From: WHTX01 sp038255145
GTDB lineage: Bacteria > Actinomycetota > Acidimicrobiia > Acidimicrobiales > CAIXPF01
NCBI GenBank assembly: GCA_038255145.1
Contig: JBBSLP010000074.1
Location: 1-28,406 of the forward strand
Direction of reading: 5' to 3'
DNA: 28,406 bases
Part shown: positions 7,275 through 14,509 of the stretch, one piece after another
Layout of the letters: each line of letters starts with the position of its first letter
Position numbering within the stretch: the stretch's first letter is position 1
The notes under the pieces: model-generated
The model's input: the letters and a program-made list of their open reading frames with translations, nothing else
What the model was told of the DNA's origin: nothing
Database searches by the model: none
Position numbers and translations under genes: made by a program

Positions 7275-7318
7275 GGTCACCCCGGCACCGGGGCCCGATC
7301 CGCAGGGCTCGGGTGACC
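7275..7318. repeat. 8-bp inverted repeat
   Basis: GGTCACCC (7275-7282) and GGGTGACC (7311-7318) are exact reverse complements with 28 bases between; the loop contains a further GCCC/GGGC stem. It could be an RNA hairpin or a regulator site. Confidence 0.5.
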
Positions 7319-7372
7319 TCACCGACAGAGCCCCCACCACCGAGAGCAATCGGCTCCGACCCCGGCCTGCGG

Positions 7373-7398
7373 TGCGTGGCCCGGCGCCGGGCCACGCA
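7373..7398. terminator. 26-bp perfect palindrome, probable terminator hairpin
   Basis: Bases 7373-7385 (TGCGTGGCCCGGC) and 7386-7398 are perfect reverse complements with no spacer: a 13-bp self-complementary arm on each side. As RNA it would form a very stable G/C stem on either strand. It lies between convergent genes, so a bidirectional terminator is the simplest reading, although no U-tract follows. Confidence 0.55.
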
Positions 7399-7449
7399 GC
7401 CGCGGTGCCCGCGGGCCGGGCGACATCAGTGACGTGGGCAGTCCGGGCT

Positions 7450-7469
7450 GCCGCCCGGTGATGGGCGGC
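7450..7469 (-). terminator. Hairpin after the acyl-CoA dehydrogenase operon
   Basis: GCCGCCC (7450-7456) and GGGCGGC (7463-7469) form a perfect 7-bp stem with a 6-base loop, 16 bases beyond the stop codon of the minus-strand dehydrogenase gene. No T-run is present. Confidence 0.5.
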
Positions 7470-7485
7470 CTACCCGACGGCCAGG

Positions 7486-8613
7486 TCAGGCCGAGGCTGC
7501 GGAACCCTGGTTGACCAGCTCCCACAGGTGGTCGGGGCCGGTGGCCACGGCTCGGCGGCCTACCTGCTCACGCCAGTACGACGTGGAGCCGAACTCCTCA
7601 CGCCACGACCACAGGCGCCGGGTCAGCTGGTGCAGCTCGTACTCCTGGGTCATGCCGATGGCGCCGTGCACCTGGTGGGAACGGGCGCTGACCACGGTGG
7701 CGCCCTCGCCGGCCGTTGCCTTGAACGCAGCCACCTCGAAGGCGGCCTGGCTGGCGGCGTCGGTCTCGGGACCACCGGCCCGGCTCAGGGCGGCCACCGT
7801 GGTGAGCAGGGCCATCTGCACGAGCTGGGCCTCGGACGCCAGCCGCACGAGCTGGCCGGCGACGGCCTGGAAGGTGGCCACGGGCTTGCCGAACTGGCGG
7901 CGGTCGCTGGCGTAGCCGGTGGTCAGGTCGGTGGCCCGGCGCAGGGCACCGGCGATGAGGGCCGAGCGGGCGATCGCCCCCCGCAGGCGCAGGGCATCGG
8001 CGTCGACGCCGGCCGGCGCAGGGGCGTGCTCGACGGTGGCGCCGTCGAAGGTCACCACCTCACGGGGCTCGCCGGCCAGGTTGCGGCGGGTCTCGACAGA
8101 GGCCGCGGCGGCCGGGGCCACGCTGACGACGTGGCCGTCGACCAGGGCCACGATGCGCTCGCTGGCCTGAGCCCAGGGCACGTTGGCAGCCAGGCCGGAC
8201 AGGCGGTCGCCGGCCAGGCTCAGGCTGTCGCCCCCCGAGCCGGGCACGACGGTGACGGGACCGTCGGGCAGGGCGATGCCGGCACTGCCCAACAGCCAGC
8301 CGCCCAACAGGCCGGTCTCGGCCACGGGCAGGGGCACGGCGTGGGCACCACACTCCTGGAGCACGGCCAGGGCGTCGGCCCAGGTGCCCCCGGACCCACC
8401 CGCCGATTCGGCCACACCGACCCAGGGAGCTCCGGTGGCGGCCAGGGACTCCCAGATCTTGGGGGCCCAGCCGACGGCCTCGGCCTCCTGGATGGCCTCG
8501 TGCGTGCACGTGGCGGTGAGCAAGCGCTCGAGCGTCTCCACCAGGGTGGGATCGGCGGGGTAGGGGTTGGTGGGCCCTAGGTTGGTTGAGGCAGAGCCCC
8601 CTCGACGGTTCAT
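7486..8613 (-). CDS. Acyl-CoA dehydrogenase family protein (second subunit of a pair)
   Basis: A 375-residue FadE-type flavoprotein. The N-terminal half is divergent (ATGAPWVGVAESAGGSGGTWADAL); the C-terminal helical domain is recognisable from GYASDRRQFGKPVATFQAVAGQLV and QVHGAIGMTQEYELHQLTRRLWSW, the FAD/dimer-interface motifs. Its ATG overlaps the stop of the upstream dehydrogenase gene (ATGA), so the two are translationally coupled. This layout matches actinobacterial heteromeric acyl-CoA dehydrogenases, such as the FadE pairs of steroid side-chain degradation, in which one subunit has lost some cofactor contacts. The substrate is not evident: a CoA thioester of a fatty acid, sterol side chain or other acid is possible. 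Confidence 0.88.
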   Translation of the reverse strand: MNRRGGSASTNLGPTNPYPADPTLVETLERLLTATCTHEAIQEAEAVGWAPKIWESLAATGAPWVGVAESAGGSGGTWADALAVLQECGAHAVPLPVAETGLLGGWLLGSAGIALPDGPVTVVPGSGGDSLSLAGDRLSGLAANVPWAQASERIVALVDGHVVSVAPAAAASVETRRNLAGEPREVVTFDGATVEHAPAPAGVDADALRLRGAIARSALIAGALRRATDLTTGYASDRRQFGKPVATFQAVAGQLVRLASEAQLVQMALLTTVAALSRAGGPETDAASQAAFEVAAFKATAGEGATVVSARSHQVHGAIGMTQEYELHQLTRRLWSWREEFGSTSYWREQVGRRAVATGPDHLWELVNQGSAASA

Positions 8614-9764
8614 CGACGCAGTCCCTTCGCCGCGATGGTGCGCAGGATCTCGGTGGTGCCGCCCCGCAGGGTGAAGCTGGGGCCGGTGAGGATGGCCTGG
8701 GCCAGGAGCTGTTCGCCCAGGGTGGCCGAGTCGAGCGAGGGCTCGTGCTCGATGACCTCGAGGATGGCCTCGGTGACCTCCTGCTCGAAGGTCGTGCCCA
8801 GGTCCTTGACGATGGCGGCCTCGAGGGCCGGCGCCTGACCGGCGTCGATGGCCCGGGCCACGGCGAAGGACAGCTGGCGCAGGGCCCAGTAGCGGGCCGC
8901 GATGCGTCCGGTGGCCCGCATTGCGGCGGCCTCGGCGTCGCTGCCCTCGGCCAGGGTGCCCACGAACCACTTGAAGACCTGCCAGGTGGACAGGTAGCGG
9001 TCGGGTCCGGCCCGCTCGAAGGCCAGCTCGGAGTTGACCTGCTGCCAGCCCCGGCCGATCTCGCCGAGCACGTCCTCGTCGGGGACGAAGACGTCGGTCA
9101 TGACCACCTCGTTGAAGTGGTGGGTGCCGTCGAGGAAGGCGATGGGGTTGATGGCGATGCCCGGGGTGTCCAGCTTGATCATGAACTGGGACAGGCCGTT
9201 GTGGCGGTCGCCGTCGTCGGGCGACGTCCGGCAGAGCACGATGAAGTAGTGGTTCTGGTGGGCGCCCGAGGTCCAGATCTTGGTGCCGTTGACGATCCAG
9301 CCGTCCTGGCCCCGCACCGCAGTGGTGCGCACCGAGGCCAGGTCGGAGCCGGCGTCGGGCTCGCTCATGCCGATGGAGAAGTACATCTCGCCCGCAGCGA
9401 TGGCGGGGAGGAAGCGCTGCTTCTGCTCCTCGGTGCCGAAGTTCAACACGGTGGGGCCGGTCTGGCGGTCGGCCACCCAGTGGGCGCCGACGGGGGCGCC
9501 GGCCCGTAGCAGCTCCTCGACCACGATGAAGCGGTCCACGGCACCACGGGAGTGGCCGCCGTAGGAGGTGGGCAGGGCCATGCCCAGGTAGCCCCGGGCC
9601 GCCATCTTCTTGGAGAAGGCGGGGTCGAACTCGGCCGACATGCCCAGGCCGGGCCGGTGGCCACCGCCGATGGGCAGCTCGGTGGCCAGGAAGTCGCGGA
9701 CGTCGTCACGCAGCTCCCGCTCGGCGTCGGTCAGCTCGGTGTACTCGAACGTCGCTCCGGCCAC
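8610..9764 (-). CDS. Acyl-CoA dehydrogenase family protein (first subunit of a pair)
   Basis: A 384-residue FAD-dependent dehydrogenase that should introduce a 2,3-double bond in an acyl-CoA. Motifs in order: MALPTSYGGHSRGAVDRFIVVEELLRAGAP, LNFGTEEQKQRFLPAIAAGEMYFSIGMSEPDAGSDLAS (the family signature), WIVNGTKIWTSGAHQNHYF, and the C-terminal LRGGTTEILRTIAAKGLRR. The GTG at 9764 was chosen because the Shine-Dalgarno GGGGGGAG at 9772-9779 is seven bases away; another GTG at 9770 is only one base from it. It forms an overlapping operon with the downstream dehydrogenase. No other pathway gene lies next to it, so the substrate is unknown. Confidence 0.92.
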   Translation of the reverse strand: MAGATFEYTELTDAERELRDDVRDFLATELPIGGGHRPGLGMSAEFDPAFSKKMAARGYLGMALPTSYGGHSRGAVDRFIVVEELLRAGAPVGAHWVADRQTGPTVLNFGTEEQKQRFLPAIAAGEMYFSIGMSEPDAGSDLASVRTTAVRGQDGWIVNGTKIWTSGAHQNHYFIVLCRTSPDDGDRHNGLSQFMIKLDTPGIAINPIAFLDGTHHFNEVVMTDVFVPDEDVLGEIGRGWQQVNSELAFERAGPDRYLSTWQVFKWFVGTLAEGSDAEAAAMRATGRIAARYWALRQLSFAVARAIDAGQAPALEAAIVKDLGTTFEQEVTEAILEVIEHEPSLDSATLGEQLLAQAILTGPSFTLRGGTTEILRTIAAKGLRR

Positions 9765-9943
9765 GGTCACGCTCCCCCCGGGACGTGCTCACCAGGGGGC
9801 TCCCCGGCGATGCAGACAGGCAGAAGCGTAGTGGAACCGCCGATCGGGCTCCGCATGGCGGTCCAGGGGCCAGGTCAGAGGGCCATCTCTCACGGTGCGG
9901 CAGATCATCATGAAGAAGCCGTAAAGAACCTGCGAGGGAGCCA

Positions 9944-9972
9944 TGGTCATTCGCTCCCACCGGTGCTACCTT
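9944..9972 (+). promoter_or_regulatory. Candidate promoter of the LPXTG surface-protein gene
   Basis: TGGTCA (9944-9949) and TACCTT (9967-9972) are separated by exactly 17 bases, resembling a sigma-70-type promoter (-35 with four of six matches; -10 fits TANNNT). Transcription would start near 9979 and give a leader of about 113 nt. The rest of the 321-bp gap before it (9771-9943) shows no gene. Confidence 0.45.
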
Positions 9973-9977
9973 GACTT

Positions 9978-10089
9978 CCACGTGGGTCCAGCTGGGCCCG
10001 TGTGGTGGCGGAACCCCGGCGGCGGCCTGGTGGTGGAGCGGCTCAGCCGCTCCGCGCCGTTTCGGTGGCGGGGCTGGAGCGGAGGAAAG
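9978..10089 (+). promoter_or_regulatory. Structured 5' leader with a possible ribosome-site switch
   Basis: The leader begins with a hairpin (CCAC 9978-9981 with GTGG 10002-10005, and GGGTCC 9984-9989 with GGGCCC 9994-9999, loop AGCT). A second hairpin pairs GGAGCGGC (10035-10042) with GCCGCTCC (10046-10053). The sequence GGAGCGG occurs again at 10076-10082, overlapping the ribosome-binding site GGAGGAAAG (10081-10089), so the arm CCGCTCC (10047-10053) could pair with either copy. I do not recognise a known riboswitch class in it. Confidence 0.45.
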
Positions 10090-10091
10090 CA

Positions 10092-11519
10092 ATGGTCTCG
10101 GTACTCGGCGGTCCGAGCGAGCGCGCCAGACGGTCGCGCGTCGCCAGCATGGTGTTGGCGCTCATGGCGCTGGCCCTGGGCGTGGTCGGCCTGGCCGGCC
10201 CCGCCAAGGCCGACCAACAGGGCGGCGACGGTGGCGAGGGTGTCGCCAGCATGAGCCTCAAGCTCAGCATGGCCGACCCCGCCAGCTACGACCACACGGT
10301 GGGCGGCGGGGGCGACTGGGCGTCGGCCAACCCCGAGCAGCAGTTCCCCCCGGACTACCTGTGCGACGACATCGTCAGCTTCCTGGCCAGGATCGACTCG
10401 AAGCCTGACACCGGCGGCGGGGACGTGAACCGGGTCGTCAGCATGAGCCTGTTCTTCGACGCCGTGTCCAGCGGCACCAAGCCCGGCCTGGGCTACAGCG
10501 ACATCGTCGGCGCCTACGTCCTCGAGAGCGACCCGGCCACCACGGGCAACAAGCAGAGCGTGGCCTCCATCGAGGACGAGGGCCTGACCGGCCCCCTGTT
10601 CACCACCGGGTCCAAGCTGTACACGACCATCCAGGTCACCGACGTCTCCGCCCCCGAGACGATCATCGTGCGCATCGACGTGCGGGTCTCGTGCTCCGAC
10701 GACATCCCCCAGGGCGGCCTGCTCTACGGCGGCATGGACGCCAGCCAGGGCGGCTCCGGCTTCCGCCAGGTCTCCCCCACGCCCGTCACCGATCTGGGCA
10801 CCGGCGAGAACCGGGTGCAGCTGCTGCAGCCCCCGGGTGAGGGCCAGGACACCAGCACGACCGAGCCGCCCACGACCACGCCGGACACGACGCCGGGCAC
10901 GACGCCGGACACCACGCCGGGCACCACCCCCGGGACCACGCCGGGCACCACGCCCGGGACGCTGCCTCCCGTCGTCACCTCCACCACGCAGGCCACGGCC
11001 GGCCAGAACCAGGGTGCCGTCACGGTGACCAAGGTGGCCGACCGGGCCGAGGCCGGTGTGGGCGAGGTCATCGGCTACACGATCACCGTGCTCAACAGCG
11101 GCACCCTGCCGCTGAGCAACGTGCTCGTCGACGACCCCCGGGCCGGCTTCACCACCACCATCACCACCCTGGGCCCCGGCGAGACGGCCACGTTCACCCC
11201 CGAGTACACGGTGACAGGCGACGACGTCGCCCTGGGTGAGGTCATCAACGCGGTGACCGTGTCGGGCGCCAACTTCGACCCGGCCACAGCCACGGCCACC
11301 GTGCGCATCCTCGGTCAGGTCGTGTTCCCGGCTGTGTCCCTGGTCAACCGGGTCACCCCGACCACGAGCGCCACCCAGGTGCTGGGGCTCACCCTGCCCC
11401 GCACCGGTGGCGACTCGAGCCGCACGACCTGGTGGGCCGCGGCCCTGCTCGTCGCCGGCGCTGCCGTGCTCACCGCAGCCAACGGCCGACGCGACCTGGA
11501 CAACCACCACCGGTCCTGA
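10092..11519 (+). CDS. Secreted LPXTG-anchored surface protein with DUF11-like domain
   Basis: A 475-residue exported protein. Residues 1-40 are a signal peptide (Arg-rich start, hydrophobic core, AKA before Asp41). An N-terminal domain of unknown type (about 41-250, two Cys residues) is followed by a Thr/Pro linker with TTPG/TTPD repeats (about 260-290), then a DUF11/DUF7507-like immunoglobulin-type domain (about 315-413: VTVTKVADRAEAGVGEVIGY, ITVLNSGTLPLSNVLVDD). The C-terminus has a sortase signal: LPRTGG at 435-440, a hydrophobic segment and an Arg-containing tail. It should be covalently attached to peptidoglycan by a sortase; no sortase gene is in the window. The ATG at 10092 follows GGAGGAAAG. 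Ligand or partner unknown. Confidence 0.88.
   Translation: MVSVLGGPSERARRSRVASMVLALMALALGVVGLAGPAKADQQGGDGGEGVASMSLKLSMADPASYDHTVGGGGDWASANPEQQFPPDYLCDDIVSFLARIDSKPDTGGGDVNRVVSMSLFFDAVSSGTKPGLGYSDIVGAYVLESDPATTGNKQSVASIEDEGLTGPLFTTGSKLYTTIQVTDVSAPETIIVRIDVRVSCSDDIPQGGLLYGGMDASQGGSGFRQVSPTPVTDLGTGENRVQLLQPPGEGQDTSTTEPPTTTPDTTPGTTPDTTPGTTPGTTPGTTPGTLPPVVTSTTQATAGQNQGAVTVTKVADRAEAGVGEVIGYTITVLNSGTLPLSNVLVDDPRAGFTTTITTLGPGETATFTPEYTVTGDDVALGEVINAVTVSGANFDPATATATVRILGQVVFPAVSLVNRVTPTTSATQVLGLTLPRTGGDSSRTTWWAAALLVAGAAVLTAANGRRDLDNHHRS
10872..10961 (+). repeat. Tandem Thr-Thr-Pro coding repeat
   Basis: About seven 12-bp units encoding TTPG or TTPD, forming the low-complexity linker of the surface protein. 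Such repeats change in length by slippage; in cell-wall proteins they act as extended, often glycosylated spacers. Confidence 0.85.
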
Positions 11520-11561
11520 CCACCGGCGCAACCCACGACCGGCCGCCCCCGCGGCCGTGAC

Positions 11562-11603
11562 CGACAGAGGCCCCCCTGCTCCGTGCAGGGGGGCCCTCTG
11601 TCG
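11562..11603. terminator. Bidirectional terminator between the surface protein and gcvP
   Basis: A long stem: left arm 11562-11579 (CGACAGAGGCCCCCCTGC) and right arm 11585-11603, complementary except for one bulged G, around a 5-base loop. It lies 43 bp after the surface-protein stop and 16 bp beyond the gcvP stop on the other strand, so it can serve both convergent transcripts. Confidence 0.85.
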
Positions 11604-11619
11604 TTGTCGGACCGCGGGG

Positions 11620-14505
11620 TCAGTCTTCGAAGGCCTCGGGCGGGGGGCAGGCGCAGACGAGGTTGCGGTCGCCATAGGCGCCGTCGATGCGGCTCACCGG
11701 CGGCCAGTACTTGGTCTGGCGCAACGAGGCGGTGGGATAGGCGGCCACCTCACGGCTGTAGGGGTGCTCCCACACGCTGGCGGTCACGTCCTCGGCCGTG
11801 TGGGGGGCGTTGTGCAGGGGGTTGTCCGTGGCCGGCCACTCCCCCGCGGCCACCCGGTCGATCTCGGCCCGGATGTTGATCAGGGCCTCGCAGAACCGGT
11901 CGAGCTCGAAGCGGGACTCGGACTCCGTGGGCTCGACCATCAGCGTCCCCGCCACCGGGAAGGACATGGTCGGGGCGTGGAAGCCGTAGTCGATCAGGCG
12001 CTTGGCGATGTCATCCACCGTCACCCCCGTCGACGCCGTCAGCGGCCGGATGTCGAGGATGCACTCGTGGGCCACCTGGCCGCCAGCCCCGGCGTAGAGC
12101 ACCGGGTAGTACGGCGACAACCGGGCGGCCACGTAGTTCGCCCCCAGCACGGCCACCTGGGTGGCCCGGGTCAACCCCTCACCGCCCATCAGGCGGATGT
12201 AGGTCCAGGAGATGGGCAGGATGCCCGCCGAGCCCCACGGCGCGGCCGAGATGGCCCCCGCCCCGGGCCCGTCGGCCGGGCCCGCCTCGCGCACCACCCG
12301 TGAGCTGGGCAGGAATGCGGCCAGGTGGGCCTTCACCGCCACCGGCCCCACCCCGGGACCGCCACCACCGTGGGGGATGCAGAACGTCTTGTGCAGGTTC
12401 AGGTGGGACACGTCGGCCCCGAACTTGCCGGGCTTGGCCACCCCGACCAGGGCGTTCAGGTTGGCGCCGTCGACGTACACCTGGCCGCCGTGGTCGTGGA
12501 TGACCTGGCACAGCTCGGTGATCGTCGACTCGAACACCCCGTGGGTGGACGGGTAGGTGACCATGACCGCAGCCAGGCGGTCGCTGTGGGCCTCGGCCTT
12601 GCGGCTCAGGTCGTCCATGTCGACGTTGCCGCCCTCGTCGCACGCCACGACGACGACCTTCATGCCCGCCATCACCGCGCTGGCCGCGTTGGTGCCGTGG
12701 GCCGAAGACGGGATGAGGCACACGGTGCGGGCCACCTCGCCCCGGCTCTCGTGGTAGCGACGGATGGCCAACAGCCCGGCCAGCTCGCCCTGGGAACCGG
12801 CGTTGGGCTGCACGGAGACGGCGTCGTAGCCGGTGATCTCGGCCAGGGCCGCTTCCAGCTCGTGCACCAGGCGCACGTAGCCCCGGGCCTGGTCGAGGGG
12901 GACGAAGGGGTGGATCTGGGCGAACTCGGGCCACGTCACCGGCAGCATCTCGGTGGTGGCGTTGAGCTTCATGGTGCAGCTGCCCAGGGGGATCATGGCC
13001 CGGTCGAGGGCGATGTCCTTGTCGGCCAGGCGGCGCAGGTAGCGCAGCAGCTCCGTCTCGGACCGGTGGGTGGAGAACACCGGGTGGGTGAGGAAGTCGC
13101 TGGTGCGGGTGAGCTCGTCGGGCAGGTCGTCGAGGGCGTAGGCGTCGAGCTCGGCCACGGTGATGCCGGGATCGGACACCTCGAAGCACGTCCACACGGC
13201 TTCCACGATCTCGGCGGTGGTGGTCTCGTCGAGGGCGATGCCCACGGTGTCCACGTCGACCCGGCGCAGGTTGATGCGCTGCTCGCGAGCGGCGGCGCAC
13301 ACCTGGTCGGCCCGGCCCGGCACCCGTACGGTCAGGGTGTCGAAGAAGGCGGCGTTGACGACCTCGACCCCGGAGCGGCGCAGGCCCTCGGCCAGGATGG
13401 CGGTCAGCCGGTGGGTGCGCCGGGCGATCCGGGTCAGGCCCTCGGGCCCGTGGTAGACGGCGTACATCGAGGCCATGACGGCCAACAGCACCTGGGCGGT
13501 GCAGATGTTCGAGGTGGCCTTCTCCCGGCGGATGTGCTGCTCACGGGTCTGCAGGGCCAGGCGCAGGGCCCGGCGGCCGGCGCTGTCGACGGACACCCCC
13601 ACCAGGCGACCGGGCAGGGAGCGCTTGAACGAGGACCGGGTGGCCAGGTAGCCGGCGTGGGGGCCGCCGAAGCCCAGGGGCACGCCGAAGCGCTGGGTGG
13701 TGCCCACGGCCACGTCGGCGCCGAGCTCGCCGGGCGGGGTGAGCAGGGTCAGGGCCAACAGGTCGGCAGCCACGACCACGTAGCCGCCCGAGGCGTGGAC
13801 CCGCTCGACCAGGGGGCGCAGGTCGCGCACGGCACCTGACGAGCCCGGGTACTGCACGAGCACCCCGAAGCAGTCACTGGCCTCGAGATCACGCTCGGGG
13901 TCCCCCACCAGCACCTTGATGCCCAGGGGCTCGGCCCGGGTCTCGACCACGTCGATGGTCTGGGGGTGGCAGTCGGCGTCGACGAAGAAGGTGGCCGACG
14001 CGTTCGAGCCCACCCGCCGGCACAGGGTCATGGCCTCGGCCGCAGCGGTGCCCTCGTCGAGGAGTGATGCCCCCGCCAGCTCCATGGCCGTCAGGTCGGT
14101 GACCATGGTCTGGAAGTTCAGCAGCGCCTCCAGCCGACCCTGGGAGATCTCGGGCTGGTAGGGCGTGTAGGCCGTGTACCAGGCCGGGTTCTCCATGACG
14201 TTGCGGAGGATGACGGCCGGGGTGTGCGTGGCGTGGTACCCCATGCCGATCAGCGAGGTGAAGACCTGGTTGTCATCGGCGAAGGCGCGCAGCTCGGCCA
14301 GCACGTCGGACTCGGTGCGGGCCCCGGGCAGGGCCAGGGGCTGGCTCAGGTGGATGTCGGCGGGCACGGCCCGGGCCAGCAGGTCCTCGAGCGAATCGGC
14401 TTCGACGGCGGCGAGCATGGCGGCGATGTCGTCGGCCCGGGGGCCGATGTGGCGGCCGACGAAGGCGTCGGCCTGGGTCAGGTCGGCCAGGGTGGGTCGT
14501 TCCAT
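11620..14505 (-). CDS. gcvP: Glycine dehydrogenase (decarboxylating), P-protein
   Basis: A 961-residue pyridoxal-phosphate enzyme, the fused long form of P-protein. It decarboxylates glycine and passes the aminomethyl group to lipoyl-GcvH. Both halves are seen: N-terminal FVGRHIGPRADDIAAML, IGMGYHATHTPAVILRNVMENPAWYTAYTPYQPEISQGRLEALLNFQTM, and C-terminal GSCTMKLNATTEMLPVTWPEF, QPNAGSQGELAGLLAIRRYH, with the cofactor lysine at about residue 706 in HLNLHKTFCIPHGGGGPG. The ATG at 14505 lies 4 bp after the gcvT stop, so the two are co-transcribed under the glycine riboswitch. gcvH is not next to it and must be elsewhere. A strong terminator follows. Confidence 0.97.
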   Translation of the reverse strand: MERPTLADLTQADAFVGRHIGPRADDIAAMLAAVEADSLEDLLARAVPADIHLSQPLALPGARTESDVLAELRAFADDNQVFTSLIGMGYHATHTPAVILRNVMENPAWYTAYTPYQPEISQGRLEALLNFQTMVTDLTAMELAGASLLDEGTAAAEAMTLCRRVGSNASATFFVDADCHPQTIDVVETRAEPLGIKVLVGDPERDLEASDCFGVLVQYPGSSGAVRDLRPLVERVHASGGYVVVAADLLALTLLTPPGELGADVAVGTTQRFGVPLGFGGPHAGYLATRSSFKRSLPGRLVGVSVDSAGRRALRLALQTREQHIRREKATSNICTAQVLLAVMASMYAVYHGPEGLTRIARRTHRLTAILAEGLRRSGVEVVNAAFFDTLTVRVPGRADQVCAAAREQRINLRRVDVDTVGIALDETTTAEIVEAVWTCFEVSDPGITVAELDAYALDDLPDELTRTSDFLTHPVFSTHRSETELLRYLRRLADKDIALDRAMIPLGSCTMKLNATTEMLPVTWPEFAQIHPFVPLDQARGYVRLVHELEAALAEITGYDAVSVQPNAGSQGELAGLLAIRRYHESRGEVARTVCLIPSSAHGTNAASAVMAGMKVVVVACDEGGNVDMDDLSRKAEAHSDRLAAVMVTYPSTHGVFESTITELCQVIHDHGGQVYVDGANLNALVGVAKPGKFGADVSHLNLHKTFCIPHGGGGPGVGPVAVKAHLAAFLPSSRVVREAGPADGPGAGAISAAPWGSAGILPISWTYIRLMGGEGLTRATQVAVLGANYVAARLSPYYPVLYAGAGGQVAHECILDIRPLTASTGVTVDDIAKRLIDYGFHAPTMSFPVAGTLMVEPTESESRFELDRFCEALINIRAEIDRVAAGEWPATDNPLHNAPHTAEDVTASVWEHPYSREVAAYPTASLRQTKYWPPVSRIDGAYGDRNLVCACPPPEAFED

Positions 14506-14509
14506 CGGT

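Larger units (their letters stand above)
7060..7485. other. 426-bp non-coding region rich in inverted repeats
   Basis: No credible gene is seen between the convergent regulator and acyl-CoA dehydrogenase genes; the short frames present are Cys/Arg/Ser/Pro-rich and lack ribosome-binding sites. The region instead holds four perfect inverted repeats (7171-7209, 7275-7318, 7373-7398, 7450-7469), a 10-bp self-palindrome ACGCATGCGT at 7177-7186, and a partial copy of it (ACGCATGC) at 7152-7159. It is longer than needed for termination and may encode a structured RNA. Confidence 0.5.

Noticed and set aside
7110..7349. Small Cys-containing frames on both strands in the hairpin region
   Set aside because: No ribosome site or leaderless promoter, unusual composition, and they run through perfect inverted repeats, which explains the open frames.
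9978..10091. Known c-di-AMP or c-di-GMP riboswitch before the LPXTG gene
   Set aside because: The leader is structured, but I could not match the conserved blocks of either class with confidence.
10872..10961. Possible CRISPR-like or satellite repeat
   Set aside because: The 12-bp units are in frame and encode TTPG/TTPD; there are no spacers. It is a protein linker repeat.
12325..13839. Long plus-strand open frame opposite gcvP (and similar ones opposite parC, parE, CHAD and the dehydrogenases)
   Set aside because: These are antisense shadows caused by high GC; they have Gly/His/Asp/Val-rich composition, no motifs and no ribosome sites.
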